From Pelagibacterales bacterium SAG-MED01 (lineage in GTDB: Bacteria > Pseudomonadota > Alphaproteobacteria > Pelagibacterales > Pelagibacteraceae), in the NCBI GenBank assembly GCA_014654455.1, contig JACWCY010000008.1, positions 1 to 47,744 of the forward strand: a DNA stretch of 47,744 nt. Reading direction: 5' to 3'. Below, one piece after another: positions 1 to 8,800 of the stretch. The notes under the pieces were generated by a model that made no database searches, was not told the DNA's origin, and was given only the letters and a program-made list of their open reading frames with translations. How positions within the stretch are numbered: position 1 is the stretch's first letter; every line of letters begins with the position of its first letter. A program made the translations under genes and the position numbers.

Positions 1-282
1 GCTCAAAAAAATGTTTTAGCTGAATCAGAATTTAGAAAAAAATTGGTCCAACTTGAAGATAATCTAAAAAAGTATAATCAAATACTTTCAAAAAAAAATG
101 AAGATTTAAGAAACTTCCAAAAAAAAAGTAGAGATGAATTTGCTACCACATTAAAATCTACTCTAGAAAATTATTCTAAAGAAAATTCTATATCTATGAT
201 TTTTAGAAAAGAAAATCTTCTAATTGGAAAAAATACACTTGATATAACAAAAGAAATATTAGTTTTATTTAATAAAAGCTAA
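1..282 (+). CDS. skp: Skp/OmpH-like periplasmic chaperone, 3' end only
   Basis: Frame 1 is open from the first base, so this is the C-terminal 93 residues of a gene that starts outside the window. The visible part is a Lys/Glu/Asn-rich helical coiled coil followed by a short ordered end containing SMIFRKENLLIGKNTLDIT, which is the usual OmpH/Skp ending (an SxIF strand, then a D-x-T before the final helix). Skp-type proteins hold unfolded outer-membrane proteins in the periplasm and are commonly encoded between bamA and the lipid A genes. That fits the fabZ gene starting 4 nt after this stop. The signal peptide and N-terminus cannot be seen. The family call is good; the exact orthology is an inference from the C-terminus and context. 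Confidence 0.72.
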   Translation, partial: AQKNVLAESEFRKKLVQLEDNLKKYNQILSKKNEDLRNFQKKSRDEFATTLKSTLENYSKENSISMIFRKENLLIGKNTLDITKEILVLFNKS

Positions 283-286
283 AAAT

Positions 287-730
287 ATGAATTTAAATAA
301 ATCTCAAATTATAAATTTGCTTCCCCATAGAGAACCAATGTTATTGATTGATGAATTAAGAGATATCAAAGAACTACACTCAGCAACAGCTATTATGAAT
401 GTTAAAAAAGATGCATTTTACGTTCAAGGTCATTTTCCAGAAAATCCAGTTTTACCTGGAGTTTTGATAGTTGAGGCATTTGGTCAAGCAGCTGCCGCAT
501 TAACAGCTCATGGTATTGATAAAAAAGAATATGAAAATAAACTTGTTTATTTAATGAGTGTTGAAAAGGCAAGATTTAGAAACCCAGTTATTCCTGATTG
601 TAAACTAGAACTCAAAATTGAAGCTGTTAGATCTCATGGTCGTGTATGGAAATATAAAGGTGAAGCTTTTGTAGGTGAAAAGAAAATGGCTGATGCTCAA
701 TGGTCAGCCACTATAGTTGATAGAAAATAA
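287..730 (+). CDS. fabZ: 3-hydroxyacyl-[acyl-carrier-protein] dehydratase FabZ
   Basis: This 147-residue protein has the usual FabZ length. It dehydrates 3-hydroxyacyl-ACP to trans-2-enoyl-ACP in fatty acid synthesis, and the same acyl-ACP pool feeds lipid A. The hot-dog fold signature is clear: LLPHREPMLLID near the N-terminus, then GHFPENPVLPGVLIVEA with the catalytic pair His49 and Glu63. The ATG is 4 nt after the skp stop and about 50 nt precede lpxD, so the three genes probably form one unit. The order seen is skp-fabZ-lpxD, whereas many proteobacteria have skp-lpxD-fabZ. The call is secure from the motif alone. Confidence 0.97.
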   Translation: MNLNKSQIINLLPHREPMLLIDELRDIKELHSATAIMNVKKDAFYVQGHFPENPVLPGVLIVEAFGQAAAALTAHGIDKKEYENKLVYLMSVEKARFRNPVIPDCKLELKIEAVRSHGRVWKYKGEAFVGEKKMADAQWSATIVDRK

Positions 731-756
731 TTAGTAATAATAGTTGATACAAAGAA

Positions 757-773
757 TATCAAAACTTTTGATA
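757..773. repeat. 17-bp perfect inverted repeat just upstream of lpxD
   Basis: TATCAAAACTTTTGATA is an 8-1-8 perfect palindrome lying 12 nt before the lpxD start codon, in the short gap after fabZ. A larger alternative pairing is possible between flanking GAATATC (754-760) and GATATTC (774-780). It could be a protein operator, or an RNA hairpin that limits ribosome access to lpxD. No T-run follows, so it does not look like a terminator. In DNA this AT-rich, short palindromes also arise by chance. Confidence 0.35.
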
Positions 774-784
774 GATATTCTATT

Positions 785-1267
785 ATGTTAAATCCATTTT
801 TTAAAAATGTTGGTCCTTTTAAAATAGAAAAATTATTAAGTAAGACTAATATTGAAAATAAAGAAAATTTTAAAAAAAATAAAATCTACAATGTTTCTGA
901 TTTAGCAAATGCTACTGATAAGGATTTAACTTTTTTTCACTCAAAGAATTATTCTGAATTAGCATCAAAAACAAAAGCATCCTACTGTATTACCTTAGAT
1001 AATCTTTCTCAGTTTCTACCAAGTTCATGTAAAAAAATAATTGTTAAAAATGTATTATTAACAATGGCAAAAATTACAAAAGAATTTTATCCAAACTCAA
1101 TTGTTGATGATTTTGATGACTCCGTAAAAGATATTTCTAAAACAACTTTAAAGAAAAAAGTAAAATTTGGAAAAAATGTTTTGATAGGCAAAAATGTTAA
1201 AATAGGAAAAAATTGTTCAATTGGTCATAATACAATTATTGAAAAAAATGTAATTATTGGTTCAAAT
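785..1267 (+). CDS. lpxD: UDP-3-O-acylglucosamine N-acyltransferase LpxD, truncated 3'
   Basis: These are the N-terminal 161 residues of LpxD, which adds the second 3-hydroxyacyl chain to UDP-GlcN in lipid A synthesis. The uridine-binding N-terminal domain is visible, including DLTFFHSKNYSELASKTKAS. It leads into the start of the left-handed beta-helix, with hexapeptide repeats such as KFGKNVLIGKNVKIGKN and ending in IIGSN. A full protein is about 340 residues, so roughly half is missing. From 1268 the same frame reads only the antisense of dxr, so the 177 nt that stay open to 1444 are not LpxD. The break is best explained as a chimeric join rather than a biological truncation, because LpxD is normally essential. 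Confidence 0.88.
1261..1267. other. Inverted chimeric junction, lpxD(+) to dxr(-)
   Basis: The heptamer TTCAAAT belongs both to lpxD (Ser-Asn of its last good residues) and to the antisense of dxr (Phe-Glu of its last good residues). Left of it the sequence is coding for LpxD on the plus strand; right of it, for DXR on the minus strand. Both proteins stop matching their families exactly here. A short shared word at an inversion that beheads two essential genes is the usual mark of an amplification or assembly chimera. Confidence 0.85.
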
Positions 1268-2223
1268 AAAGAGTTATTTTTTGGTAGTATTTTAATTAAA
1301 TTTACTAGAGGAAATTTATTAATATCAACTTTTTTTAAATTTAGATTATTTAAAATTTTTATATCTAGTGGTTTTGAATTGATATTTTTTTTATTTGTGC
1401 AATATATAGAATTAAAAATTGGTATTGTCATGTCAGGATCATGAATAAGAACTTTGGTTAAACCATTATTGAATTTAATTATTGAGTGAACATATGAGTT
1501 AGGATGAGTTAAAATTGAGATATTTTTATAATCTAAGTTGAAAATTTTTTTTGCCTCAATAACTTCAAAAACTTTATTCATTAAAGTTGCAGAGTCTATA
1601 GAAATTTTCTTTCCCATTTGCCAACTAGGATGTTTTAATGCTTCTTTAGGGCTAATTTTCTTAAATTTTTTTTTAGGAAAGTCTATGAATGGACCACCAG
1701 ATGCTGTTATGTAAACTTTATCAATTGAATCAGTGCGATTATTTTCTAATAGACTAAATATTGAAAAATGTTCTGAGTCAATTGGAATAAAATTAGTTTT
1801 ATTTTTTTTTAATTCTTTTTCGATTAAATTCCATCCACAAATTATAGACTCTTTATTAGCAATTAACATGTTTTTAGTATGCTTTATTGAAATAAGTGTA
1901 GGTTCCAATCCACTTAAACCACTAATTGCGCTCATAATAAAATCATTTTTTTTTTTAAATATTTTTTTGATTTTAGTGAAATCTTTATAGATATTAACTT
2001 TTTTGGATAAAGGGCTATTTTTTAAAATATTATAACTTTTTTCATTTTTAATAATCAAATTTTTTACATTAAAAAGTTTAGCTTGTTTTATAAGGTCTTT
2101 ATAATTTTTATCAGCAGTAAGTAGAACTACTTCAAAATTTTTTTTGTCTTTTTTTAAAATATTTATTAGAGATTTTCCAATTGAACCGGTTGACCCAAAT
2201 ATAGAAATTTTTTTTTTAATCAT
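1261..2223 (-). CDS. dxr: 1-deoxy-D-xylulose 5-phosphate reductoisomerase, truncated 3'
   Basis: DXR makes 2-C-methyl-D-erythritol 4-phosphate from DXP with NADPH, the committed step of the MEP isoprenoid pathway; its downstream products feed UppS two genes upstream. About 321 of the usual 385-400 residues remain. Visible are the NADPH-binding GSTGSIG (10-16), ANKES, the metal-binding DSEH (Asp149, Glu151), the HPSWQMG substrate loop and the SATLMNKVFEVIEA helix, with Glu220 at the third metal ligand. The match continues to LPKNNSLFE and then breaks at the junction; codons further left are antisense lpxD. The ATG overlaps the cdsA stop by 4 nt. All catalytic residues are upstream of the break, but the C-terminal helical domain is lost. 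Confidence 0.93.
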
Positions 2224-2876
2224 AATAAAATTTTAAAAATTAGATATGAATAAGGTACTGCAAATATCATCCCATCAACTCTATCAAGCAAGCCTCCATG
2301 ACCTGGTATTAGTTTTCCTGTATTTTTAACTTTAGACAATCTTTTAAAATAAGAAATGAATAAATCTCCAATTTGACTAACAAGTGATATAGATAAAATC
2401 AATACTAAATGGAATGTATTTTCTAGAATAATCGATTCAACTAAATAAATTTTTTTATCCCAAAAAAATAAAAAAATATTTACAAAAATAATACTAAATA
2501 TAAAGCTACCTAACATTCCAGAATATGTTTTATTTGGACTAATTTTTGTAAGCTTTGGTCCTTTGAAAATTTTTCCAAATGTATATCCACCAATATCAGT
2601 TGCTATACAAACTACAATAACTACAAGAAAAAAAAATAAATTTTCAATATCATATCCTCTCATCAAATATGCACTATATGTGGATAGGAATAAAAAAATT
2701 ATTCCAGGTATAAAGTAGGGTTTTTTTTCTGTCATTTTTTTCCATTCATATGATGATGCTATGAAAAAAATTGATAGAAAAAAGATAAAAAGAATTGATC
2801 CTTTAATTATAAAAAAGAATGTAATTGGTATAACTATAATTGAACTTAAAAATCTATTAAATGTTTCATTTTTCAT
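2220..2876 (-). CDS. cdsA: Phosphatidate cytidylyltransferase CdsA
   Basis: This polytopic inner-membrane enzyme of 218 residues makes CDP-diacylglycerol from phosphatidic acid and CTP, feeding all phospholipid synthesis. Several hydrophobic segments precede the family signature at 175-201: SYFKRLSKVKNTGKLIPGHG followed by GLLDRVD. It is shorter than the usual 250-285 residues, with fewer N-terminal membrane helices. The signature normally reads K-D-(S/T)-G, but here residue 185 is Asn instead of Asp, at a position linked to metal binding. The rest of the signature (HGG, DRxD) is intact. The start overlaps the uppS stop as TAATG, and the dxr start overlaps this gene's stop, so translation is probably coupled. 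Confidence 0.9.
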   Translation of the reverse strand: MKNETFNRFLSSIIVIPITFFFIIKGSILFIFFLSIFFIASSYEWKKMTEKKPYFIPGIIFLFLSTYSAYLMRGYDIENLFFFLVVIVVCIATDIGGYTFGKIFKGPKLTKISPNKTYSGMLGSFIFSIIFVNIFLFFWDKKIYLVESIILENTFHLVLILSISLVSQIGDLFISYFKRLSKVKNTGKLIPGHGGLLDRVDGMIFAVPYSYLIFKILL

Positions 2877-3550
2877 TATATAGAACCGTAGTTTCTTTTT
2901 ATTTTTTTAAATTTAAATATTATTTTTTTGAAATCATTTTCATTAAATTCTGGCCATAATTTTTTTTCAAAAAAAATTTCTGAATATGCTAATTGCCATA
3001 ATAGAAAATTACTTAATCTTTTTGTATTACCAGTTCTAATCAGTATATCCGGATCTGGTATATTTTTGGTATATAAATAATTTGTTAAATTTTTTTCATT
3101 AATTAATTCATTTTTTTTTTTTAACTTTTTAAATGCATTCAATATTTCTATTTTTGAACCATAATTTAGAGCTAAATTAATCTGTAAACTGGTATTTTTG
3201 TAGGTTTTTTTTTCCGATTGAATAAGTAGTTTATTAAGTTTTTTTGAAAAATTTTTTATTCCTATAACTTTAAATTTTATATTTTGTTTATTTAATTGAT
3301 TTATTTTATTTTCTAAAAAAGTTTCTAATAAGTTAAACAAATAATTTATTTCGTTTTTTGGCCTTTTCCAATTTTCTGTTGAGAATGCATATAAAGTAAG
3401 AAATTTTATTTTATTTTTCACACTTTCTTGAATAATTTTTTCGACTGTTTTTAACCCCTCTTTATGACCTAAATTTCTATTTTTCTTCTTTTTTAATCCC
3501 CATCTTCCATTACCATCCATGATAATGGCGACATGTTTTAAAGGATTCAT
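2876..3550 (-). CDS. uppS: Isoprenyl (undecaprenyl) diphosphate synthase UppS
   Basis: This cis-prenyltransferase of 224 residues condenses isopentenyl diphosphates onto farnesyl diphosphate to make the lipid carrier for peptidoglycan and polysaccharide. The catalytic block IIMDGNGRWG (Asp12) is at the N-terminus, followed by GHKEG, YAFSTENWKRP, and the C-terminal IRTGNTKRLSNFLLWQLAYS with Glu191 as metal ligand. Most family members read RTGGExRxSNF; here GGE is replaced by GNT (174-176), so the Glu matching E. coli Glu198 is Thr. An A12 run within codons for LKKKNE (3111-3122) keeps the frame. It overlaps frr by an ATGA and cdsA by a TAATG. Confidence 0.94.
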   Translation of the reverse strand: MNPLKHVAIIMDGNGRWGLKKKKNRNLGHKEGLKTVEKIIQESVKNKIKFLTLYAFSTENWKRPKNEINYLFNLLETFLENKINQLNKQNIKFKVIGIKNFSKKLNKLLIQSEKKTYKNTSLQINLALNYGSKIEILNAFKKLKKKNELINEKNLTNYLYTKNIPDPDILIRTGNTKRLSNFLLWQLAYSEIFFEKKLWPEFNENDFKKIIFKFKKIKRNYGSI

Positions 3551-4098
3551 ATAGTCATTATTTCTTTTTCTTTAGATGAGATTTTATCATCAACGATTAA
3601 AATATGTTTATCTGTAATATTTTGAACATTTTTTTCAAATGACTTTTCTTCATCTTCACCTATTTCTTTATTTTTTAATAATTTCTTTAATTCTTCATTT
3701 GCATCTCTTCGGATGTTTCTTATAGAAACTTTGCACTTTTCACCCATTGATTTTATTAACTTTTTTAATTCTGTTCGTCTTTCTTCGTTTAATTCTGGTA
3801 CAGGTAGTCTTATTAATTGACCATCTATTTGTGGATTTAGTCCTAATTCTGACTTTTGGATAGCCGCATCAACTAATGCAACATTATTTTGATCCCAAAC
3901 TTGAATATTTATCATTCTTGGTTCTGGAGTAGTAATGCTTCCTACCTGGTTAATTGGCATTTTTTGACCATATACATCAACTCTTACAAGGTCCAGCATT
4001 GCTGCATTTGCTCTTCCTGTTCTTAGTGATGATAACTCTTTAGAAAATACTTCAATAGCTTTGTCCATCTTAAGGCTATGAGATTTTTCATCAAACAT
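3547..4098 (-). CDS. frr: Ribosome recycling factor
   Basis: This 183-residue protein has standard RRF length. RRF and EF-G split post-termination ribosomes. Recognisable segments are ELSSLRTGRANAAMLD, the VDVYGQKMPINQVGSI hinge region, and the helical ending with KSMGEKCKVSIRNIRRDANE. It directly abuts tsf (stop and ATG adjacent) and overlaps uppS by 4 nt. In most bacteria pyrH (UMP kinase) sits between tsf and frr; here there is no room for it. Confidence 0.97.
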   Translation of the reverse strand: MFDEKSHSLKMDKAIEVFSKELSSLRTGRANAAMLDLVRVDVYGQKMPINQVGSITTPEPRMINIQVWDQNNVALVDAAIQKSELGLNPQIDGQLIRLPVPELNEERRTELKKLIKSMGEKCKVSIRNIRRDANEELKKLLKNKEIGEDEEKSFEKNVQNITDKHILIVDDKISSKEKEIMTI

Positions 4099-4950
4099 TT
4101 ATTCACCTATTTTAATTCTACTAAACTCTTTGATCTTAAGATCATTTATAGAAAGTTCTTTTAAAATATCTTGGACTTTTTTTTTAGGTTCCATAACCCA
4201 AGCTTGAGTTAAAAGAGCATTTTCTTCTTTAAACTTGTTCATCTTACCTAAACTTATTTTTTTAGCAATATCTTCTGGTTTTCCTGAGTTTTTAAGCTCT
4301 TCAGTTACTAATTCTTGTTCTTTATCAATAATAGCTTTGTCTATCAAGTTTGACTCTAAAGCTAAAGGATTTGATGCAGCTATATGCATTGACAATTGTT
4401 TACCAAAAGTTTTAATTACTTCAGAATCATCTTTTGTTTCTAAAGATACAACCACTGCAAGTTTAGCTAAGTTATCTTTTACCACAGTATGTAAGTATTG
4501 AAAATTAGTTGATGTTGAATTAGAAATTGTTTTTGTTTTTCCAATTGTAATTTTTTCACCAATTTTAGCTATCAAAGCAACAAGTGTGTCTTCTACAGTT
4601 ATGCCATTTTTCATTTTACTTTTTTTAAGTTCATTAATATTGGAGTCTTTTTCATTATTTAATTCACTTAATTCTTTAACAAAATTTATAAAATCATCAT
4701 TTTTAGCAACAAAGTCAGTTTCACAATTAACCTCAATAATAGATGTTTTTTTTTCGTTTCCACTAATAGCTACAAGACCTTCTTTAGCATCACGAGACAT
4801 TTTTTTTGAAGCTTTTGAGATTCCTTTTATTCTTAAAATTTCAACAGCCTTATCAAGATCCCCATCAGATTCTTTAATTGCTAAATTACAATCTTTAAAT
4901 CCTGCACCTGTTGCTTCCCTTAATTTTTTAACTTTTTCAATATCACTCAT
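4099..4950 (-). CDS. tsf: Translation elongation factor Ts
   Basis: This 283-residue guanine nucleotide exchange factor regenerates EF-Tu-GTP. It begins with a UBA-like domain ([20 protein letters not shown]), then the signature [14 protein letters not shown] that contacts EF-Tu, followed by the core ([11 protein letters not shown]) and a C-terminal helical module. It lies 1 nt downstream of rpsB, the near-universal partner, so expression should follow the rpsB promoter and leader. Nothing unusual is visible. Confidence 0.97.
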   Translation of the reverse strand: MSDIEKVKKLREATGAGFKDCNLAIKESDGDLDKAVEILRIKGISKASKKMSRDAKEGLVAISGNEKKTSIIEVNCETDFVAKNDDFINFVKELSELNNEKDSNINELKKSKMKNGITVEDTLVALIAKIGEKITIGKTKTISNSTSTNFQYLHTVVKDNLAKLAVVVSLETKDDSEVIKTFGKQLSMHIAASNPLALESNLIDKAIIDKEQELVTEELKNSGKPEDIAKKISLGKMNKFKEENALLTQAWVMEPKKKVQDILKELSINDLKIKEFSRIKIGE

Positions 4951-4951
4951 C

Positions 4952-5767
4952 TTAGTTTAAAATTTCCTTCTTCTTTGAGAATTTTGCCTCTAATTTTTCT
5001 TTATCAATTTCAGCAACAGTTTTATTTTTCTTTTCAATTGTATCTTTTTTTTCTGTAGATTTTTTTATTTCTATTTTTGGTGCAGATTTTTTTGCTGCTA
5101 CAATTGTTTCTTTCACTAAATTACAATAAAGATCTATAGAGCGTCTTGCATCATCATTTCCTGGGATTGGAAAATCTATACCATCAGGATTAGAATTGCT
5201 GTCTAAAATTGCAATAATTGGTATTCCCAATTTAACAGACTCTTGAATGGCTAAAGACTCGTAATTTGTATCAATTATGAATACTAAATCAGGAGTTTTT
5301 TTCATATCAGCAATACCACCTAAAGATCTTTGAAGTTTGTCTTTTTTGACACTCATTTTTAAAAGTTCTTTTTTTGTGAAGCCTCTATTTTCAGCTACAA
5401 GATCTGCTTCATATTTTTTCATCTTTTTTATAGATCCCGAAATAGTGCCCCAATTGGTTAACATTCCTCCAAGCCATCTATAATTTACAAAATATTGATC
5501 AGTTTCTTTTGCTACTTCGGCAATAGCTTCTGATGCTTGTTTTTTTGTTGATACAAATAAAATTTTACCATTATTTGCAATAGTGTCATAAATTTTTTCT
5601 AATGCAATTTTTGTAAGTTCTAAAGTTTGAGTTAAATCAATAATATGTATTGAGTCTCTTTTTCCAAAAATATATTTTTTCATTTTTGGATTCCATCTTA
5701 ATGTCTTGTGACCAAGATGAACGCCTGCTTCTAATAATTGTTGTATTGTTACGTTAGGTATCTTCAT
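4952..5767 (-). CDS. rpsB: 30S ribosomal protein S2
   Basis: This 271-residue S2 protein of the small subunit carries [19 protein letters not shown] at the N-terminus, [10 protein letters not shown] and [20 protein letters not shown], then [11 protein letters not shown] near the end of the core. The last 45 or so residues form a Lys/Glu-rich tail beyond the conserved domain, a variable extension. S2 joins late in 30S assembly and is autoregulated in many bacteria; the stem-loops directly before its ATG suggest the same here. The start follows only a weak GGGA ribosome-binding site, which is itself part of the leader stem. Confidence 0.97.
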   Translation of the reverse strand: MKIPNVTIQQLLEAGVHLGHKTLRWNPKMKKYIFGKRDSIHIIDLTQTLELTKIALEKIYDTIANNGKILFVSTKKQASEAIAEVAKETDQYFVNYRWLGGMLTNWGTISGSIKKMKKYEADLVAENRGFTKKELLKMSVKKDKLQRSLGGIADMKKTPDLVFIIDTNYESLAIQESVKLGIPIIAILDSNSNPDGIDFPIPGNDDARRSIDLYCNLVKETIVAAKKSAPKIEIKKSTEKKDTIEKKNKTVAEIDKEKLEAKFSKKKEILN

Positions 5768-5774
5768 ATTTTTT

Positions 5775-5815
5775 CCCGGTTAAGCCACCACAGTAATTTC
5801 CAATTAAGGACCGGA
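5775..5815 (-). promoter_or_regulatory. rpsB 5' leader structure (candidate S2 autoregulatory element)
   Basis: Read on the minus strand, the leader forms TCCGGT (5810-5815) pairing with ACCGGG (5775-5780), six pairs with one G-U. The closing strand contains the only Shine-Dalgarno-like bases (GGGA) and ends 7 nt before the rpsB ATG. Nested inside is a second helix, TAATT (5802-5806) with AATTA (5794-5798) around a 3-nt loop. Pairing of the ribosome-binding site with an upstream strand is the usual form of ribosomal-protein feedback. A structured RNA upstream of rpsB has been proposed for Pelagibacter by comparative genomics, as I recall it. The pairing is seen; the regulator (S2) is inferred. 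Confidence 0.55.
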
Positions 5816-5860
5816 GGTATAAAACCAACAACTGTGTGCGTGTTAATTTAATTTGATGCT

Positions 5861-5889
5861 TATTTACAAAAAATCCTTTTAATAAACAA
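5861..5889 (-). promoter_or_regulatory. Candidate rpsB promoter
   Basis: On the minus strand TTGTTT (5884-5889) and TAAATA (5861-5866) are separated by 17 nt, placing a start near 5854 and giving an untranslated leader of about 87 nt that contains the rpsB stem-loops. The boxes match the consensus only partly and AT-rich DNA gives many such pairs. The position, just after the dnaE stop and before a structured leader, is the main support. Confidence 0.3.
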
Positions 5890-5896
5890 GTATAAT

Positions 5897-8800
5897 TTAG
5901 TTAATAATTGCTGATATTTCTCTATTTCTTAAAATATTTATAGTTTTTCTGTCTATATTTCTGTTATTTTCCAAAATAATATTATAGTTGGTGTCATTAT
6001 TGGATATTTTGATGTTTACTTTTGTATCACCTTTTTTAGTCAAAAATTTTGAAATTTCTTCTAACTCTTTTAAAGATTTAACATTAAATGTTACTTGTTC
6101 AATTGATTTATTTAATAAATCTTTTAAAGAACCAATTTTGTGAACATTTATTCTTTTGAGCCTGTTTTCATCATTAGAAATAGATTTAACTAAAGTTAAA
6201 ATTAAAGAACTACCTTCAATTAAAACATTACGACTTAGTTCTAAAATATCTGAAAAGATGAACAATTCAAATACACTTGAAAGATCAGTTAATTTAAGAA
6301 CTGCATATGCATTACCTTTGGCAGTTTTTCTTTCATTAACTTTTAGTAAGGTTGCAGCAATATTGGTATTTTTCAAATCATCATCATTATTAAAAGTTTG
6401 ATAATCTTTAATTTTATAATCATTAAAAACTTCTTTAAATTGATTTAATGGATGGTTAGAAATAAAAAAACCTACTGCTTCAAATTCTTTCGATAACTTT
6501 TCCTCAAATTTCCAATCATCAATATTAGAAATTATATCACTTTCTTGATTGTCACCTTCTCCAAATAAATCTATTTGATTAGCTGATTTATTTTCAAAAA
6601 TATTTTTTGATTTTGTAATAAAATTTGGTATTGATACAAATAAAGATTGTCTATTTGAATTTAAATTGTCAAATGATCCTGATTTAACCAATCCCTCTAA
6701 TTGTAATTTATTAATATCTTTTGGGTTTATGCGATTTAAAAAATCTGAGAGAGATTTAAACTTTCCATTTTTTAATCTTTCGTCAACGATATTTGATACG
6801 GCTTCATAACCTACTGATTTAATACCACCTAATGCATAATAAAATTTATCATCAATTGCTCTGAAATCAGCAAAACATTCATTAATATCTGGTCTTATGA
6901 CATCAATATCTAATCTTTTTAATTCTTCATAAAATTCACTAAGTTTATTTTGATTTGAAATATCCATAGTCATTGAAGCCGCAATAAATTCTTTTGGATA
7001 ATAAGTTTTCAGGAATGCAGTTTGATAAGAAATGATTGCGTAAGCTGCAGCATGACTTTTATTGAACCCATATTCCGCAAAAGGTTCTATTTTTAAAAAA
7101 ATTCCTACAGCCACATCTTTACTAATTCCATTTTTTACAGCACCTGCGATAAAACTCTGTTTTTGCTTTTCTAATTCAGCTCTTTTTTTTTTACCCATAG
7201 CTCTTCTTAAAATATCTGCTTGACCAGCAGTAAAACCAGATAATTTTTGTGCAATTTGCATTACCTGTTCTTGATATATAATTACTCCATATGTGGGTTT
7301 TAAAATGTCTTCTAGCAATGGATGTAAATAATCAGGTGTTTGCTTTCCATGTTTACAGTCATTATAAGTAGGTATATTGCTCATAGGGCCAGGTCTATAT
7401 AAAGCAACTAATGCAATAATATCTTCAATATGGTTTGGTTTCATTTGTATTAAAGCTTCTCTCATGCCTGCACTTTCAACTTGAAATAAACCTACAGTTT
7501 TTCCTGAAGATAATAATTCAAAAACTTTTTCATCCTCGAAATCTATATTTTCTATATCAAATTCTTTAATTTTTTTTCTTATTAACTTTTGTGTGTTGTT
7601 TATAACCGTTAATGTTTTTAATCCTAAAAAATCAAATTTAATTAGACCGGCATTTTCTGCTGAGTACATATCAAATTGTGTCGAAGGTAATAATAAATTA
7701 GCGGTAGCGTCTTTGTACAATGGAACAATTTCTGTTAGTTTTTTATCTGCAATCACAACACCTGCAGCGTGAGTTGCAACATTTCTATTTAATCCTTCTA
7801 GTTTTAAGGAAAGATCAGTAAGTTTTTTTACTCTTGTATCTTCATTAATTAATTTTTGTAGTCTAGGTTCACTTGCAATACATTCGGTTAAACTTTGAGG
7901 TCTTGAAGGATCAAAAGGTATCATTTTTGAAATACTATCAACAAAACCATAGGCTAATCCTAAAACTCTTCCAACATCTCTTATAACCATTCTAGCTTTT
8001 AATTTTCCAAAAGTAATAATATGAGCAACACTATCTTTATATTTTTTTGTTAAATATTCAAAAACTAAATCCCTTTTTTCCTCACAAAAATCAATATCAA
8101 AGTCAGGCATAGAAATACGATCAGGATTTAAAAATCTTTCAAATATTAAATTAAATTTAATTGGATCAACATCTGTAATTGAAAGACACCATGCTACTAA
8201 CGATCCAGCTCCAGATCCTCTACCTGGTCCTACTGGAATATCATTTTGTTTAGCCCATTTTATGTAATCAGATACAATTAAAAAATAACTAGCGTATTTC
8301 ATCTCTATTATTATATCTAGCTCATGATCTAATCTATCTTTGTATATCAAATAATTTTCATCAGATAAAAGTTTTTTATCTTTTAATTGAAAAAATTTTT
8401 TAAATTTTTCTTTTAAACCTTGGAGAGAGTTTTTTTTTAAAATTTCATTCGCATCACCACCTTTATCTGAACTTATATTTGGTAAAATGGGTTTTGAAAA
8501 TAATGGTCTAAAACTGCAACGAAATGGGAAATTATAATTATTTTCTAGAGCTTCAGGTAAATCAGCAAATAATTCAGACATTTCAGAATTATTTTTAAAA
8601 TAATGTTGATTGCTAAATTTAACTCTATTTTTTTCATTTATATATGTTTTTTCTTTAATACAAATTAAAGCATCATGCGCTTCATGCATATCTTTATTAA
8701 TATAAAATACTTCATTAGTTGCAATAATTGGAATTTCTAATTTTAGAGACTCATTAAGATTAAATTTTTCAAAACCAGTTTCATTTTGATCATTATGGCG

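Noticed and set aside
1268..1444. Apparent C-terminal extension of the lpxD frame
   Set aside because: These codons are the antisense of dxr past the chimeric join and do not contain hexapeptide repeats.
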